64,000 bases of DNA, from the NCBI GenBank assembly GCA_001972305.1, contig BDDD01002363.1, positions 124,001 to 188,000 of the forward strand, read 5' to 3'. Origin of the DNA: Cephalotus follicularis (Eukaryota; Streptophyta; Magnoliopsida; Oxalidales; Cephalotaceae). A model generated the notes under the pieces. It saw only the letters and a program-made list of their open reading frames with translations, searched no databases and was not told where the DNA came from. The position numbers and the translations under genes are program-made. This document shows, one piece after another, positions 45,013 to 55,800 of this stretch. Position 1 is the first letter of the stretch, and each line of letters begins with the position of its first letter.

Positions 45013-47061
45013 CTACGACGGATCCACTGCCAAACCCTCTCCAGATACAATGTGACCAAGGAAGATCACACGGTCAAGCCAAAATTCACACCTACTGAAT
45101 TTGGCGTACAACTGCTGCTCTCGGAGAATCTGCAAAACCAACTTCAGATGGCAAGCATGCTCCTCCTCACTCCTTGAGTATACTAGTACGTCGTCAATAA
45201 ACATGACGACAAAATGGTCCAGGTACGGTCGAAACACATCGTTCATCAATGACATGAACGCAGCCGGTGCGTTGGTAACACCAAAAGGCATCACAAGGAA
45301 CTCGTAGTGACCATACCTTGTCTGGAAAGCAGTCTTCTCAATATCTCCTTCCCTCACCCTTAACTGGAGATAGCCTGACCTCAAATAAAGTTTCGAGAAT
45401 ACCCTCGCTCCTTGTAACTGATCAAACAAATCCTCGATGTGGGGTAAAGGATACTTGTTCTTGATAGTTGCCTTGTTCAGCATTCTGTAGTCGATGCAGA
45501 GCCTCATTGACCCATCATTTTTCTTGACAAACAGTACAGGCGCACCACACGGAGAAACACTGGGTCGAATAAAACCCTTATCGATCAGATCTTGTAACTG
45601 CAATTTTAGTTCCCTCAATTCTGCAGGAGCCATTGTATACGGTGCTTTAGAAATAGGAGATGTACCAGGTATAAGATTGATAACAAACTCCATATTCCTC
45701 TTCGGTGGAAAAGATCCCAAGTCATCAGGAAACACATCTGGAAATGCACATACCACTGGGATCTCCTCCAGGCTAAAACCCTTCTCTTTCCTCCGGTCAA
45801 TTACGTAAGCGAGATATCCTTCGCATCCCTTCTCGAGATACTTCGACGCACGAATGAAGGATGTAATCGGTGTAGAGAACCCCTTGTCCCCCTTAAGCTG
45901 GAAAACAGTACCATCGGGCAGACGAAAATCAACCGTCTTGCTGTAGCAGTCCACGTAAGGATGATGTGCTGAAAGCCAATCCATCCCCAAAATAACATCG
46001 AAGTCACGGATGGGCAATACCATCAAATTTGCGTACAAGGAAATGCCTGACATAGATATCTCACAACTCCTATATACGGTATCTGTATACATGGAAACTC
46101 CAGCATGTGTGCTCACATCCAAGGTGTATGGCATACAGTCGGGTGTTACATCTAAGTATGATGCAAAATATGAAGAAATAAAAGAATGTGATGCTCTAGG
46201 GTCCATCAATACTCTAGCAGAAAAACCATAAATATACAGTGTACCTCCAATGACCGAGGTAGGCTCCGGAACCTCTGTCTGTGAAAGGGTAAAAACTCTA
46301 CCTTTCGCAATGCCCTTGCCGGTGTCCCTTCGCTGTGAAGGCCCCACTGCGGCCCCGCTGCAACTAGCTGGTCCAGTAGCTGCTGTGGCCTGACTCTTCG
46401 GGCAATCTCTCACGGAATGGCCAGATGCCTCACACCTCAAACACAATCCGTTCATCCTCCAGCAATCTTGCTGTAAGTGGCCTTTACGACCACAATGATA
46501 ACAAGATCCAGTTTCGGCATTACTCCCTTGGCTAGGAGTACCCTGTGTGGCAGTCTGTCCAGATCTATTCTTCGATGATTTCGTCGGGGAACCACTGCTT
46601 TGCCATTTCGAAGAAGCTAGTCTCGTCGGACTCTGTTTATTTTGTTGTGCTCGGGCCCTCTCTGCTCGGTCTTCACTGGATATGCTTTCCAGCAGCCTCA
46701 CTTTTTGAGCGACCTCTGAAAAAGTACCCAGCCCCATAGCCCTAATCCTCGACCGAAGATTCGGTCGCAAACCCCTCAGAAATCTCCGTATCTTTTTCAC
46801 TTCATCAGCTACCAGATAAGGTGAATGTCTGGCTGGCTCCATAAACCTGGCCTGGTACTCGGCCACGGTCATCTCCCCTTGACGTACCTCAAGAAGCTCT
46901 GTCTCCCTCCGTTCTTGCTCAACCCGGGGTACATAGCAATCGAGGAACTCTGTCTGGAATCTCTCCCATGTAGCATAGAGTCCAACTGACTCCCACCTTG
47001 CTTTGACCATCTCCCACCAGTGAGTGGCCTCTCCCCATAGACGGTACACGGCAAACTTCAA
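45013..47061 (-). CDS. gag-pol: Gypsy 2 gag-protease-reverse transcriptase frame, 682 codons open
   Basis: This is the longest open frame in the window, part of a polyprotein. Order: retrotransposon gag domain (residues about 1-110, with [12 protein letters not shown] and [13 protein letters not shown]), a Ser/Gln-rich linker, two CCHC knuckles ([14 protein letters not shown] and [14 protein letters not shown], about 187-220), protease (about 275-375), and reverse transcriptase (about 480-682, with [11 protein letters not shown] and [11 protein letters not shown]). Two active sites are damaged: the protease triad reads Asp-Pro-Arg (MDPRASHSF), and the first reverse transcriptase Asp is Tyr (SKLYLRSGY). 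The frame ends at a TAG at the VDPS segment. The Met used as start is internal; gag begins near 47430. Confidence 0.9.
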   Translation of the reverse strand: MKFAVYRLWGEATHWWEMVKARWESVGLYATWERFQTEFLDCYVPRVEQERRETELLEVRQGEMTVAEYQARFMEPARHSPYLVADEVKKIRRFLRGLRPNLRSRIRAMGLGTFSEVAQKVRLLESISSEDRAERARAQQNKQSPTRLASSKWQSSGSPTKSSKNRSGQTATQGTPSQGSNAETGSCYHCGRKGHLQQDCWRMNGLCLRCEASGHSVRDCPKSQATAATGPASCSGAAVGPSQRRDTGKGIAKGRVFTLSQTEVPEPTSVIGGTLYIYGFSARVLMDPRASHSFISSYFASYLDVTPDCMPYTLDVSTHAGVSMYTDTVYRSCEISMSGISLYANLMVLPIRDFDVILGMDWLSAHHPYVDCYSKTVDFRLPDGTVFQLKGDKGFSTPITSFIRASKYLEKGCEGYLAYVIDRRKEKGFSLEEIPVVCAFPDVFPDDLGSFPPKRNMEFVINLIPGTSPISKAPYTMAPAELRELKLQLQDLIDKGFIRPSVSPCGAPVLFVKKNDGSMRLCIDYRMLNKATIKNKYPLPHIEDLFDQLQGARVFSKLYLRSGYLQLRVREGDIEKTAFQTRYGHYEFLVMPFGVTNAPAAFMSLMNDVFRPYLDHFVVMFIDDVLVYSRSEEEHACHLKLVLQILREQQLYAKFSRCEFWLDRVIFLGHIVSGEGLAVDPS

Positions 47062-47430
47062 TTTCTATTCGTCTGTACAGTCCATTACTTCAAAGATTTT
47101 CTCCAAGTCTTGTAGCCACCTCTCGGCGATGGTAGCATCTAGCTCTCCCCGAAAGCTGGGCGAATTCTGAGGCATGAATCTCTCAATGTTCCTCCCAAAC
47201 TGATTACCATCCTCCCCTAGGCACGGGTCAGGAGCCCTATGTCGTGGTTATGCTTGTGCATAATTCTGGCACAATTCCTCCGTATTAGCCATATTAAAGG
47301 CCATCTGCTGTTGAAAGTAATCTACGATACGAACCATTGGATCTCTCTCATCCAGGGGAACATTCATCCCTTGCAGCATATTCGCTTTGGCTCCAACAGC
47401 TCTAGCCCTAGCGCGCGTTCTCCTTCAGTC
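47062..47430 (-). pseudogene. gag: Gypsy 2 gag N-terminus
   Basis: On the minus strand the ATG near 47430 is followed by a TGA as third codon, then RRTRARARAVGAKANMLQ, FQQQMAFNMANTEELCQNYAQA, a TAA near 47250, and WLQDLEKIFEVMDCTDE before a TAG at 47064-47066. All three stops fit C-to-T changes of CGA, CAA and CAG. It joins 45013-47061 in the same frame. Confidence 0.85.
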
Positions 47431-47529
47431 CATTTGTTCCTATAAGAAGGATGATGGTTAGTCACGACTTTAGGAAAACAATTTACTGATTGCCAAGAAA
47501 AGTATCCTAGCTAAGCATATATGGAAAAT

Positions 47530-47540
47530 GCTCTGATACA
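47530..47540 (-). promoter_or_regulatory. Gypsy 2 primer-binding site
   Basis: On the minus strand TGTATCAGAGC, a few bases inside the 5' LTR; close to the tRNA-Met complement TGGTATCAGAGC. Confidence 0.85.
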
Positions 47541-47544
47541 ACGT

Positions 47545-50089
47545 TGTCACGCCCCCGTTTTCCCAGAAGGCAACATAAAAGGTAAGGCAACATAAAAGGT
47601 AAGGCAATCAACACAACATAATTCAGCTTATGCGATATTACGTATAAACAAAAACCTTCAGAAGCGAAAGCAATAACATGAAGTAAGTTGAATTAAAATA
47701 TGTATCACGCATCCCATACTACGTGATACCCACAGAGTTTATATAAAGCCAACACCAGTCGATCGCCCATAAACGGAGCGTGATGATACAGTACGAAATA
47801 AAATAAACCCACGTTACAATAATCCAGTTTACATAGTCATTGTTCAGTAATCCAGTACATAAAATAAGAGAAATAACTTAGTCTTCTCCTTAAGTCTCCT
47901 TGCGTGCTCCATATCAAAACCCACTCCATCAATCTGTTACAGTAGGGGGTTAGCCTTTGCCCTCACTCGGCTAAGTAGAAAAGTTTATGTATACAGTTCA
48001 AGGTTAAAGGTAATGCGTATCATGAATGAATGCATAATGATGCAGTATGACATGTAATTTTTACAGTAATTATATCTCCGTATGTACATATAAAACATAT
48101 GCACGTTCACAGTAAGAGTATAACCTCATAAGGTTATATCAAACACAGGTAGTAAGTATGTCCCCAAAAGGAACCAGACAAGCAGGTTGCCATAACCGTC
48201 GCCACCTCCTGGCCCCAACGTCATGCACTCTTACCCCATCCACGTTTGCGAATGGCTTGGAGCAAGTCCTCCGTATGTTGCTTAGCACGGCGGATAAACC
48301 AACAGCAGGTTAGTAGCACAGTGGCTAATTAATCAACAGTTTACAAACACAATACAATACAAGTCAAGAAACAAAATATGATTACTTGATCAAAATATAT
48401 TTGTTTAAAATATATTACTCCATTATCAGGTTGTTATAAGTTGTAATACTTAAAACCATACATTTCTCCGTCTTTGGGAATACTCCCCCAGTCATTTGAA
48501 AATATAAGTTTATATATGTCAAATATAAATTTTCTTACCAAAAATGATTATAATAATCATGCAAGTTTTCCAGGATGGTTAATACATTCAGTAATCAACC
48601 AAACTCAATTTACAGTACAGTAGCAATTCAAATGCAGGGCAAACATATGCTCAGAATGCACCTAGGGTTGTTGATAATTGACCTAGGCCTATCACCTTCT
48701 CTAAAGGTCCAATTTCTGCTGTAACAGCCGGCTGTTTTCCCATAACAGTCGGCTGGATCCTTGAGTCAGTTGACTGTTCTTCCCCAATAGTCGACTTGTT
48801 CATCACGAGAATCAGTAGTCGGCTGTCTTCCTTCGATAGTAGACTGTTCTGGGCAAAAAACGCATGCACAGTCGACTGTTCTTACATGACAGTCAGCTGG
48901 ATGATTGCGTAGTCGACTATTTTACTTAAACAGTCGGATGTTCTGGTCTGGACAGTACCAGTAATTCACCTCTAAATCCATTCAATGAGCAATTGAAACC
49001 TATCCACGCGTATTCAGACCCCAGTAGATAACCAGTAGTCATATTCTGGTCTAAAACACAACTCAATTCATGCATTATTCTCCGTTTTCATTGTAATTCA
49101 AATGAAATTCAAACATGGTATTGCATGAAAACCAATCCAAAACTCCATCCAAAATTCAGTGTGCATGTCAGGTTATTCATTAGCAGTAACCACAACATTG
49201 ATACAAGAATCCACAGCCAAACAACTTCACCATTCATTTATAATATCATTACTCTTAAACTCAAAATGCATGCATAGAATTCTCCACCATTTCCCCTACA
49301 TTTGATTTCAAGTTAGAAATCGGAAGTCCACCTCTTTGTGTCTCCTTTCCAGTATCTTTGAGCCTCCCAGTAGCTCCAAGAATAGTCCAATAGCTCCAAT
49401 CCGAGCTCCAAGCTTAATAATGGAGAATCCTCTCAATTCTCATTATCTTCACTCTCAATTTCTCACTATCTTCTTTCTCAATTTCTCGGGTTCGTTCTTA
49501 TCATATTGCAGGGTGAGAGAGATGAAGGGGAGAGAGCATTTGTGAAGTCCTCTCTTCCTCAAGTAGTTTTGCATGGCACTAAGGGCCCTTCTCTCCCATT
49601 ATCACCTGCATGCACGCACACTTGTCACTCTTTCTCTTCCCCTCTGTCCTTGCAGGTCCTGGCGTGGTGGTGCATGCTCAACACGTCTTATTGCATGTGA
49701 TGGCTTTTGAAGATGCTCTTCCCATGTCAGTTTGTATGTGATTTCGCCATTTGTCACAAAAACAGAGCATGAACCGGTCGGTTGCCCTTCTCTGGCGGTC
49801 GGCTGTTCACCTGGCAGTCTGTTGCCAAGTGTCACGACAGTTGGCCAGTCGGCTGGTTCCTCACGCCAGTCGACTGCCCCACACCTCAGCCCAACAGTCG
49901 GCTGGTATATCGCACCAGTCGGCTGTCCAAGCCAAAATTCCCATAATTATGCTTAGAATCACACTTCTAAATGCTCTAAGTTAATTTAAATTCAAGATAT
50001 CAACCAGGATATTCACCTTTTATTAATTCAAGGTAAAAACTACATCGAGGATTACAATAATACATGAAATCAAATTTCTGGGCGTTACA
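47545..50089 (-). repeat. Gypsy 2 5' LTR
   Basis: 2545 bp, close partner of 40333-42839. Differences are mostly single bases and small indels, including a 13-bp repeated TAAGGCAACATAAAAGG near 47581. Arrays at 48727-48950 and 49777-49925 repeat those of the other LTR. Confidence 0.94.
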
Positions 50090-50094
50090 TACTC

Positions 50095-50865
50095 CCACTG
50101 CGGTGTCTCTTAATATATTAATAAGACAATGCGGTGGTAAACAAAAAGTACTAATGTCAAATTAATATATACAAGTTAAAAACTAGACTTTCCGCCAAGT
50201 TAGCATGTGTGTGGTATGCGTCACTTTTCCAATAATCATGTGGGACCCGAAAGGCTTCCGGTACGACGATCAATTTCCCAGAACATCCTGGAGTTCTGGT
50301 ACGACCACCCTGATAGTCCCCGACTATCAAAATTAGCCATGTATGATTTCCAATCATCCCCCGCATCCGTCTAAACCACGTCTAGCATTCGTAACCGGTT
50401 AACCATTGCTTTATCCAGTCATCATCAAATGTGTCATGTGTCCTACGTCATTCTTAGCTCCGACCGTGACTTAGGGTTTAGAATAATGTCACCCCTAGGT
50501 AAACTCGCGATAACTACAAATTCATGTACGCATTGAGACTGTTAGCAAACTTCCCCAGAAACCTCATTTCCAGCCTGCCTATACCTGATCAGGGTATTTA
50601 TGTCTCAACGGACATAAGTAATATAGAGCCGATCACCCTGCATACAACTGTGACGATCCCTTATAGCGTACTCGCCCATACATCTCAATGAAGTTCCCAC
50701 AAGGCCCAAAGACAACCCTTTTGTCAGCACACGGCTAATGCTGGGGAATGCGGAAATCAAAGCCAAGCAGTTACAACAAAACGTATGCCAGCCGCTCAGG
50801 TCTAATGATACAATGCAGGCTAAGTCCTACTAGTCACCATAGACTATACACTACCGAGACTATAG
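50095..50865 (-). repeat. Copia D LTR, part 2 (minus strand)
   Basis: On the minus strand it resembles the copia A LTR from about 16150 to 16760 (for example the DNA near 50470-50500 matches GGGGTGACAATC... at 16450). It lies between gypsy 2 and element F, both of which entered this LTR. Confidence 0.75.
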
Positions 50866-51437
50866 TGAAAAACCTCTATATGGCAACTTTTTATATTGAT
50901 AAATTGTTTGCAGAATTAACAAAATCTGAACTATGAAACTAAACAAACAATTAGAAGAACAATTATACAAACAATAGAAAATAAAGAGAGAAGGGATAGA
51001 GAGTGTGCAAACGATTTTATAGTGGTTCAGAAAAATCCGTGCCTACGTCCACTTTCTCAAGATCCTCTTGAGATTCCACTAGAGATCACTAGCAACCTTT
51101 GATTTCGGCTTGCGGGTGCAAATCAAAGAAAACCACCTTACACTTGATTTTGGGTTCCGGGTGCAAATCAACTAAACACATTATAAGGGTTCACTCCCCT
51201 CAATATTCTCACTAAGGGTTTTAACACCCTTTTTACAAAAGACGGATTTGTAAAGATGGTTTGTGCTTACAAAGTAATCTCTCAAAGGTTGGATATGAAA
51301 GTGTAGGATTACAAGTCTTGAGCTTTGATGGATTTGACAATTGAAACTTTTCTCTTGCTAAGTTCTTCTCCTTTGATATGAAAGTTGTGCTCTTGAAATG
51401 GTTTATGCAAAAGTCACTTTGATCTTGATTCTTGACT

Positions 51438-51447
51438 TGTATTTATA
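51438..51447 (-). promoter_or_regulatory. Probable TATA box of element F LTR
   Basis: GCTATAAATAC on the minus strand, about 120 bp downstream of the palindrome array. The other LTR has the same site near 54759-54769. Confidence 0.65.
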
Positions 51448-51565
51448 GCATCCTTTTGATTCTGGCCATTGGTGAAAGTGTTATAGCCATTGGTTGTTGT
51501 CCTGGAAGTTGTTACTTCAAAGTCGGCTCTTTAAAACGCGATCAGTAATTTTCCAGCTGCGCAAA

Positions 51566-51820
51566 GCGTCGACTATGTCGAATAAAGCATCGACGCTTAT
51601 GTTACCGTTATGCGTTGAATTTGAAATTTCTCGTTTAGTCCACTGGCGCTTTAATCTGGGAGTCGACTGTTTGCATAAAGCGCTGGCACTTTCCATTGAG
51701 CGACACCACTTTAAGTTCCTCAATTGATTTTGCAAGTCACTGTTTTTAACCGCAGATACAAGCTCCTTAAGCGTTGACGCCTTGGTCCAAACCGCTGACG
51801 CTTTCTTTGAGACCGTCGGC
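51566..51820. promoter_or_regulatory. GTCGAC-palindrome array, element F 3' LTR
   Basis: Boxes at 51568, 51589, 51614, 51662, 51682, 51773, 51794 and 51815. Close steps are 21, 25, 20, 21 and 21 bp. Arms are of the AAGC..GCTT type (for example AAAGCATCGACGCTTA). The 5' LTR has a matching array at about 54886-55130, missing one short segment. Confidence 0.7.
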
Positions 51821-51937
51821 GCTTTGATCAATTTCTGCATTCTCCTATTTATTTTATCTTTTACTTGGACAGAAAGTAACATTGTTAAATGCAAATATGT
51901 AATCATTAAAACATAGGATTGAGACTAAAAGTCAACA

Positions 51938-51952
51938 ATCTCCCCCTTTTTG
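51938..51952 (-). promoter_or_regulatory. Element F polypurine tract
   Basis: AAAAAGGGGGAGAT on the minus strand, immediately before the 3' LTR start TGTTGAC. Confidence 0.9.
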
Positions 51953-52448
51953 ATGATTACAAAAATTTGTTGCATTAAGGAAAAGAATGTATAAGAGTTC
52001 ATAATAGTAAGTACATTTGAATGATAGAATTCCTTTAGATAACAACTTAAAAGCATTAGATAAACTCCCCTTTACTATTCCAAACTCTTTTTACCCTTCC
52101 TTTGAGCTTAAAGTTTAATTCTTCCCATAAGACTAAATTTCAAATTCACAACAAAGAAAATTAGCTTCCTCTTAACATAAACTCCTCCTTAATATAAGCT
52201 ATCAATTTTTTCCTTCAGCCTAAAGCACTCTCCCCCTTTTTGTTAGCGTCAAAAAGATTATGCCAACAAATTTGATACCAATTGAAATTTTTTTAAAGGG
52301 ATACCAATAAAAGAAAAAATTTGATTCAAAGACAACATTTTATCTTTGCATAAAAATATTGTACGAGAAATATTACCTCCCCCTTAACAAATGCTTTCTC
52401 CCCCTAACTTATGTACTTGAACATTTTGAAAATTAACTCCAAGTACAC

Positions 52449-54154
52449 CTACAAAAACAAAGTATAATTTTTTGGTACCCATTTGAACTTGGGTCCTTGA
52501 AAGTTAGTCACAAAAATTCCTTTCGGAACCCAAATCTTTCTAGATTTACCAAAAGACAAATTATTTCTATAAATGCAAGAGGTAGAAATATGTCCTAGTC
52601 TACCACAATAGTTGCAAGAAATTTTGGGCTCTACTTTCTTAACAAAGAAATTATTAAAGTGTTTGACATTTTTCATTTGTTCATAGGCGACACCGGCTTT
52701 GTCAAAAACACACCTTTTAAGTCCTAAGAGATTATCCAATTTAGCACTACTATTTGAAAAAGTAGAAAAAGATTTCTTCAATGCATCAATTTCAATTTTT
52801 AGCTTATCATTTTCTTCCTTAAAGTCAATTGACAATTTTGAAGAAACATTTAAAACGTCAATCACAATCATATAGTAACTCTTCTCATTTTTTAGAGATT
52901 CAACTTCACTTATATATTTGCTATTTTTATTCTTTAGATTTTAAATTTATTTAGTCATGGACATAGCATTTTTCTTTAGGGATTTGTTCTTTAAACAAAC
53001 ATTTCCATATTCAACATACAATTTCTCATAAGCATTTTGCAATTCATCAAAAGAAAATTCTACCTCATTATCACTTTCATATTCACTTGCATCTTCTTCC
53101 ATAAAGTCACTTTCGGTTTCTTCATGTGCCATGAGAGCAAATTTACTACTTCTTCATCACTTTCACTTTCTTCAGAGCTTTAGGGATCACTATCATCCCA
53201 TGTGCCTACCATTGCTTTCTTATTCTTGGAATTCTCTTTGTTGAATTTTTCTTTCTTCTTAAGATTCGTGCAATCACTTTTGAAGTGACCCGGCTTTTTG
53301 CACTCATAGCATGTTGGTTCTTCCTTCTTTCTTGATTATACATTATGAGGGAACTTCTTCAAAGCCTTCTTTCCCTTTTAACTTTTGAGAAACTTCTTGA
53401 ATTTAGAGGTGATAAGTGCCAAGTCTCCATCACCATCACTCTCACTATCTTCCTTTGAGGCTTTTAAAGCAATAGATTTCTTCTTTTTGGTCTCCGCATG
53501 CTCATGAATTTTCATTGTCGTTTCATGCGTCATCAAGGAACCAAGGAGTTGTTCAAGTGGAAGTGTTGAGAGATCCTTAGCTTCCTCAATAGCCGGCACC
53601 TTAGGAGTCCAACTTTTCTGCAAGCACCTTAAGATTTTCCTTACAAGTTCTTGGTTAGGATAAGATTTTCCAAGATTTTTAAGAGAGTTACTAATAATAG
53701 TAAAGCGAGTAAACATATCACTAATACTTTCACTGTCATGCAATAAAAATAATTCTTATTCATGAACAAGCATACTAATTTTTGATTCCTTTACTTGATT
53801 AGTTCCTTCATATGTAACTTCTAGCAAGTCCCACATTTCTTTAGCCGAATCAGAAGAGGATATACGATTAACTTCATTTGGACAAATGGCACAAAATAAA
53901 ACATGTTTAGCTTTAGAATTTAATTGGAGAATGCGAAAGTCATTATCATTAAATTCATTTTCGGGCTTAAGAGAGACTACTCCTTTTATCGTTCTTGTGG
54001 GCATCCTAGGACCATTTACAATAATGTGCCATAATTGATAGTCTAAGGATTGTAGAAAAATTGTCCTTCTAGTGTTCCAAAAACTATAGTTATTTCTGTC
54101 AAAGAAAGGAGGTCTAGTTATGGAGGAACCTTCTAATCCTACGTTTAGATTCAT
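52449..54154 (-). pseudogene. gag: Element F gag (decayed)
   Basis: Minus strand. The start 54154 reads MNLNVGLEGSSITRPPFFDR, then a copia gag domain (YSFWNTRRTIFLQSLDYQLW, SAKEMWDLLEVTYEG). After one stop, 53743-53378 continues the UBN2-type domain (ISDMFTRFTIISNSLKNLGK). A first CCHC knuckle (CYECKKPGHFKSDC) lies near 53310-53270. After several shifts a coiled, Lys/Glu-rich part follows (53132-52947), then 52871-52449 with a second knuckle (CNYCGRLGHISTSC) and the WVPKG and KWVPKNY segments that in SIRE-type elements precede the protease. Reading stops there; nothing of pol follows. Confidence 0.88.
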
Positions 54155-54208
54155 TTGGGTTCACATGGATCTTTATATTTCTAACAATTAAGAATAATGA
54201 AATAACCT

Positions 54209-54219
54209 CTCTGATACCA
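54209..54219 (-). promoter_or_regulatory. Element F primer-binding site
   Basis: TGGTATCAGAG on the minus strand, next to the 5' LTR inner end; complementary to initiator tRNA-Met. Confidence 0.92.
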
Positions 54220-54221
54220 AT

Positions 54222-55236
54222 TAAAAAACCTCTATACGGCAACTTTTTATATTGATAATTTTTTTGCAGAATTAACAAAATATGAACTATGAAACTAAAC
54301 AAACAATAGAAAATAAAGAGAGAAGGGATAGAGAGTGTGTAAACGGTTTTATAGTGGTTCGGCAAAATCCGTGCCTACGTCCACTTTCTCAAGATCCCCT
54401 TGAGATTCCACTAGAGATCACTAGCAACCTTTGATTTCAGGTGGCGGGTGTAAATCAAAGGAAACCACCATACACTTGATTTTGAGTTCCGGGTGCAAAT
54501 CAACTAAACACCTTACAAGGGTTCACTCCCCTCAATATTCTCACTAAGGGTTTTAACAACCTTTTTACAAAGACATATTTGTAAAGATGGTTTGTGTTTA
54601 CAAAGTAACCTCTCAAAGGTTGGATATGAATGTGTAGGATTGCAAGTCTTGAGCTTTGATGGATTTGAATTCTCTTGCTAAGTTCTTCTTCTTTGATATG
54701 AAAGTTGACCTCTTGAAATGGTTTATGCAAAAGTCACTTTGATCTTGATTCTTTACTTGTATTTATAGCATTCTTTTGATTCTAGCCATTGCTGAAAGTG
54801 TTATAGCCGTTGCTTGTTGTCTTGGAAGTTGTTTCTTCAAAATCGGCTCTTTAAAACGCGATCAGTAATTTTCCAGGTGCACAAAGCGTCGACACTTATG
54901 TCACCATTATGCGTTGAATTTGAAATTTGTCGTTTAGTCCAATGGCGCTTTAATCTGGGAGTTGACTGTTTGCATAAAGCGCTGGCGCTTTCCATTGAGC
55001 ATTGTCGCTTTGAGTTCCTCAATTGATTTTGCAAGTCACTGTTTTTAACCGCAGATACAAGCTCCTTAAGCGTTGATGCCTTGGTCCAAACCGCTGACGC
55101 TTTCTTTGAGACCGTCGGCGCTTTGATCAATTTCTACACTTTCATATTTTGTTTATCTTTTACCTGCACAGAAAGTAACAATGTTAAATGCAAATATGTA
55201 ATCATTAAAACTTAGGATTGAGACTAAAAGTCAACA
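54222..55236 (-). repeat. Element F 5' LTR
   Basis: 1015 bp; partner of 50866-51937. Its inner terminal CA has changed to TA. The palindrome array and TATA box are kept. Confidence 0.92.
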
Positions 55237-55241
55237 TATAG

Positions 55242-55787
55242 GAATCCTATTGACATAGGTATGACTTTCCAAATAGGTTTCCTATGGTGGGTCTGTTCAG
55301 TCTCATGCTCTCTAACACGAACCCCGCATCAGCTTTAGGATAAATACAAATGGTAATGATATGGTCCATCCCCCACACGCAAGAGGGCAAGCATAATACG
55401 ACAAGTCTTTATGGTTCATCAATTGCCCTAAGAAAGTGAACCTATGACTTGGAATGTTTTGTTAGAAGGGAGTACGGATCTCATTCTCATAACCTCCCAG
55501 GCATGAGATCCAACCCCTCGAACGACATGGCAATATATGTATATTCAGTTGACATGGTGATCAAATGATCCATTGTAATGGTTTGGTATATACATATAGC
55601 GGGTTGCCATTGTTGATTGAATATGCACTATAAAACACGAAAAGGAATTCATATTGTATAAATAGATAGTGTAATATACATACATGCAGCCGCCTCACAG
55701 TTTAAAGAGATATCTCCAGTTAAGGAGTGCATCTAATACATATATATATATATATATATAGCATGCAAGGACACTCCTACTCTAACA
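55242..55787 (-). repeat. Copia D LTR, part 1 (minus strand; LTR start at 55787)
   Basis: On the minus strand it begins TGTTAGAGTAGGAGTGTCC, like the copia A LTR, and carries the conserved hairpin GGTTCA/TGAACC (55443-55415). A TA microsatellite lies at 55738-55760. Summed with 50095-50865 and 39498-40332 the D LTR is about 2.15 kb, close to the copia B LTR length. Confidence 0.82.
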
Positions 55788-55800
55788 ATATCCCACTTGG

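Larger units (their letters stand above)
40333..50089 (-). mobile_element. Gypsy 2: structurally complete Ty3/gypsy chromovirus-like element
   Basis: 9757 bp with the target duplication TACTC on both sides (40328-40332 and 50090-50094). On the minus strand: 5' LTR (50089-47545), primer-binding site (47540-47530), gag, protease, reverse transcriptase, RNase H, integrase with chromodomain-like tail, polypurine tract (42851-42840) and 3' LTR (42839-40333). LTR termini are TGTAACGCCC...GGGCGTGACA. The polyprotein is almost collinear but has about eight stops, all explicable by C-to-T or G-to-A changes, and active-site losses in three enzymes. Confidence 0.95.
50866..51937 (-). repeat. Element F 3' LTR
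   Basis: 1072 bp. On the minus strand the order is LTR start, palindrome array (51820-51566), TATA box (about 51447-51438), transcribed end. Confidence 0.93.
50866..55236 (-). mobile_element. Element F: gag-only copia retrotransposon (TR-GAG-like)
   Basis: Target duplication TATAG on both sides (50861-50865, 55237-55241); removing it rejoins the D LTR. LTRs 55236-54222 and 51937-50866 (about 1.0 kb; TGTTGACTTTTAG...TTTTTCA on the minus strand). Internal region of 2.3 kb with primer-binding site (54219-54209), a gag gene, and polypurine tract (51952-51938). No protease, integrase or polymerase sequence is present. Gag text with two zinc knuckles and WVPK repeats resembles the SIRE/Maximus branch. 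Gag-only elements of this layout are known in plants as TR-GAG and depend on partners. Confidence 0.92.
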
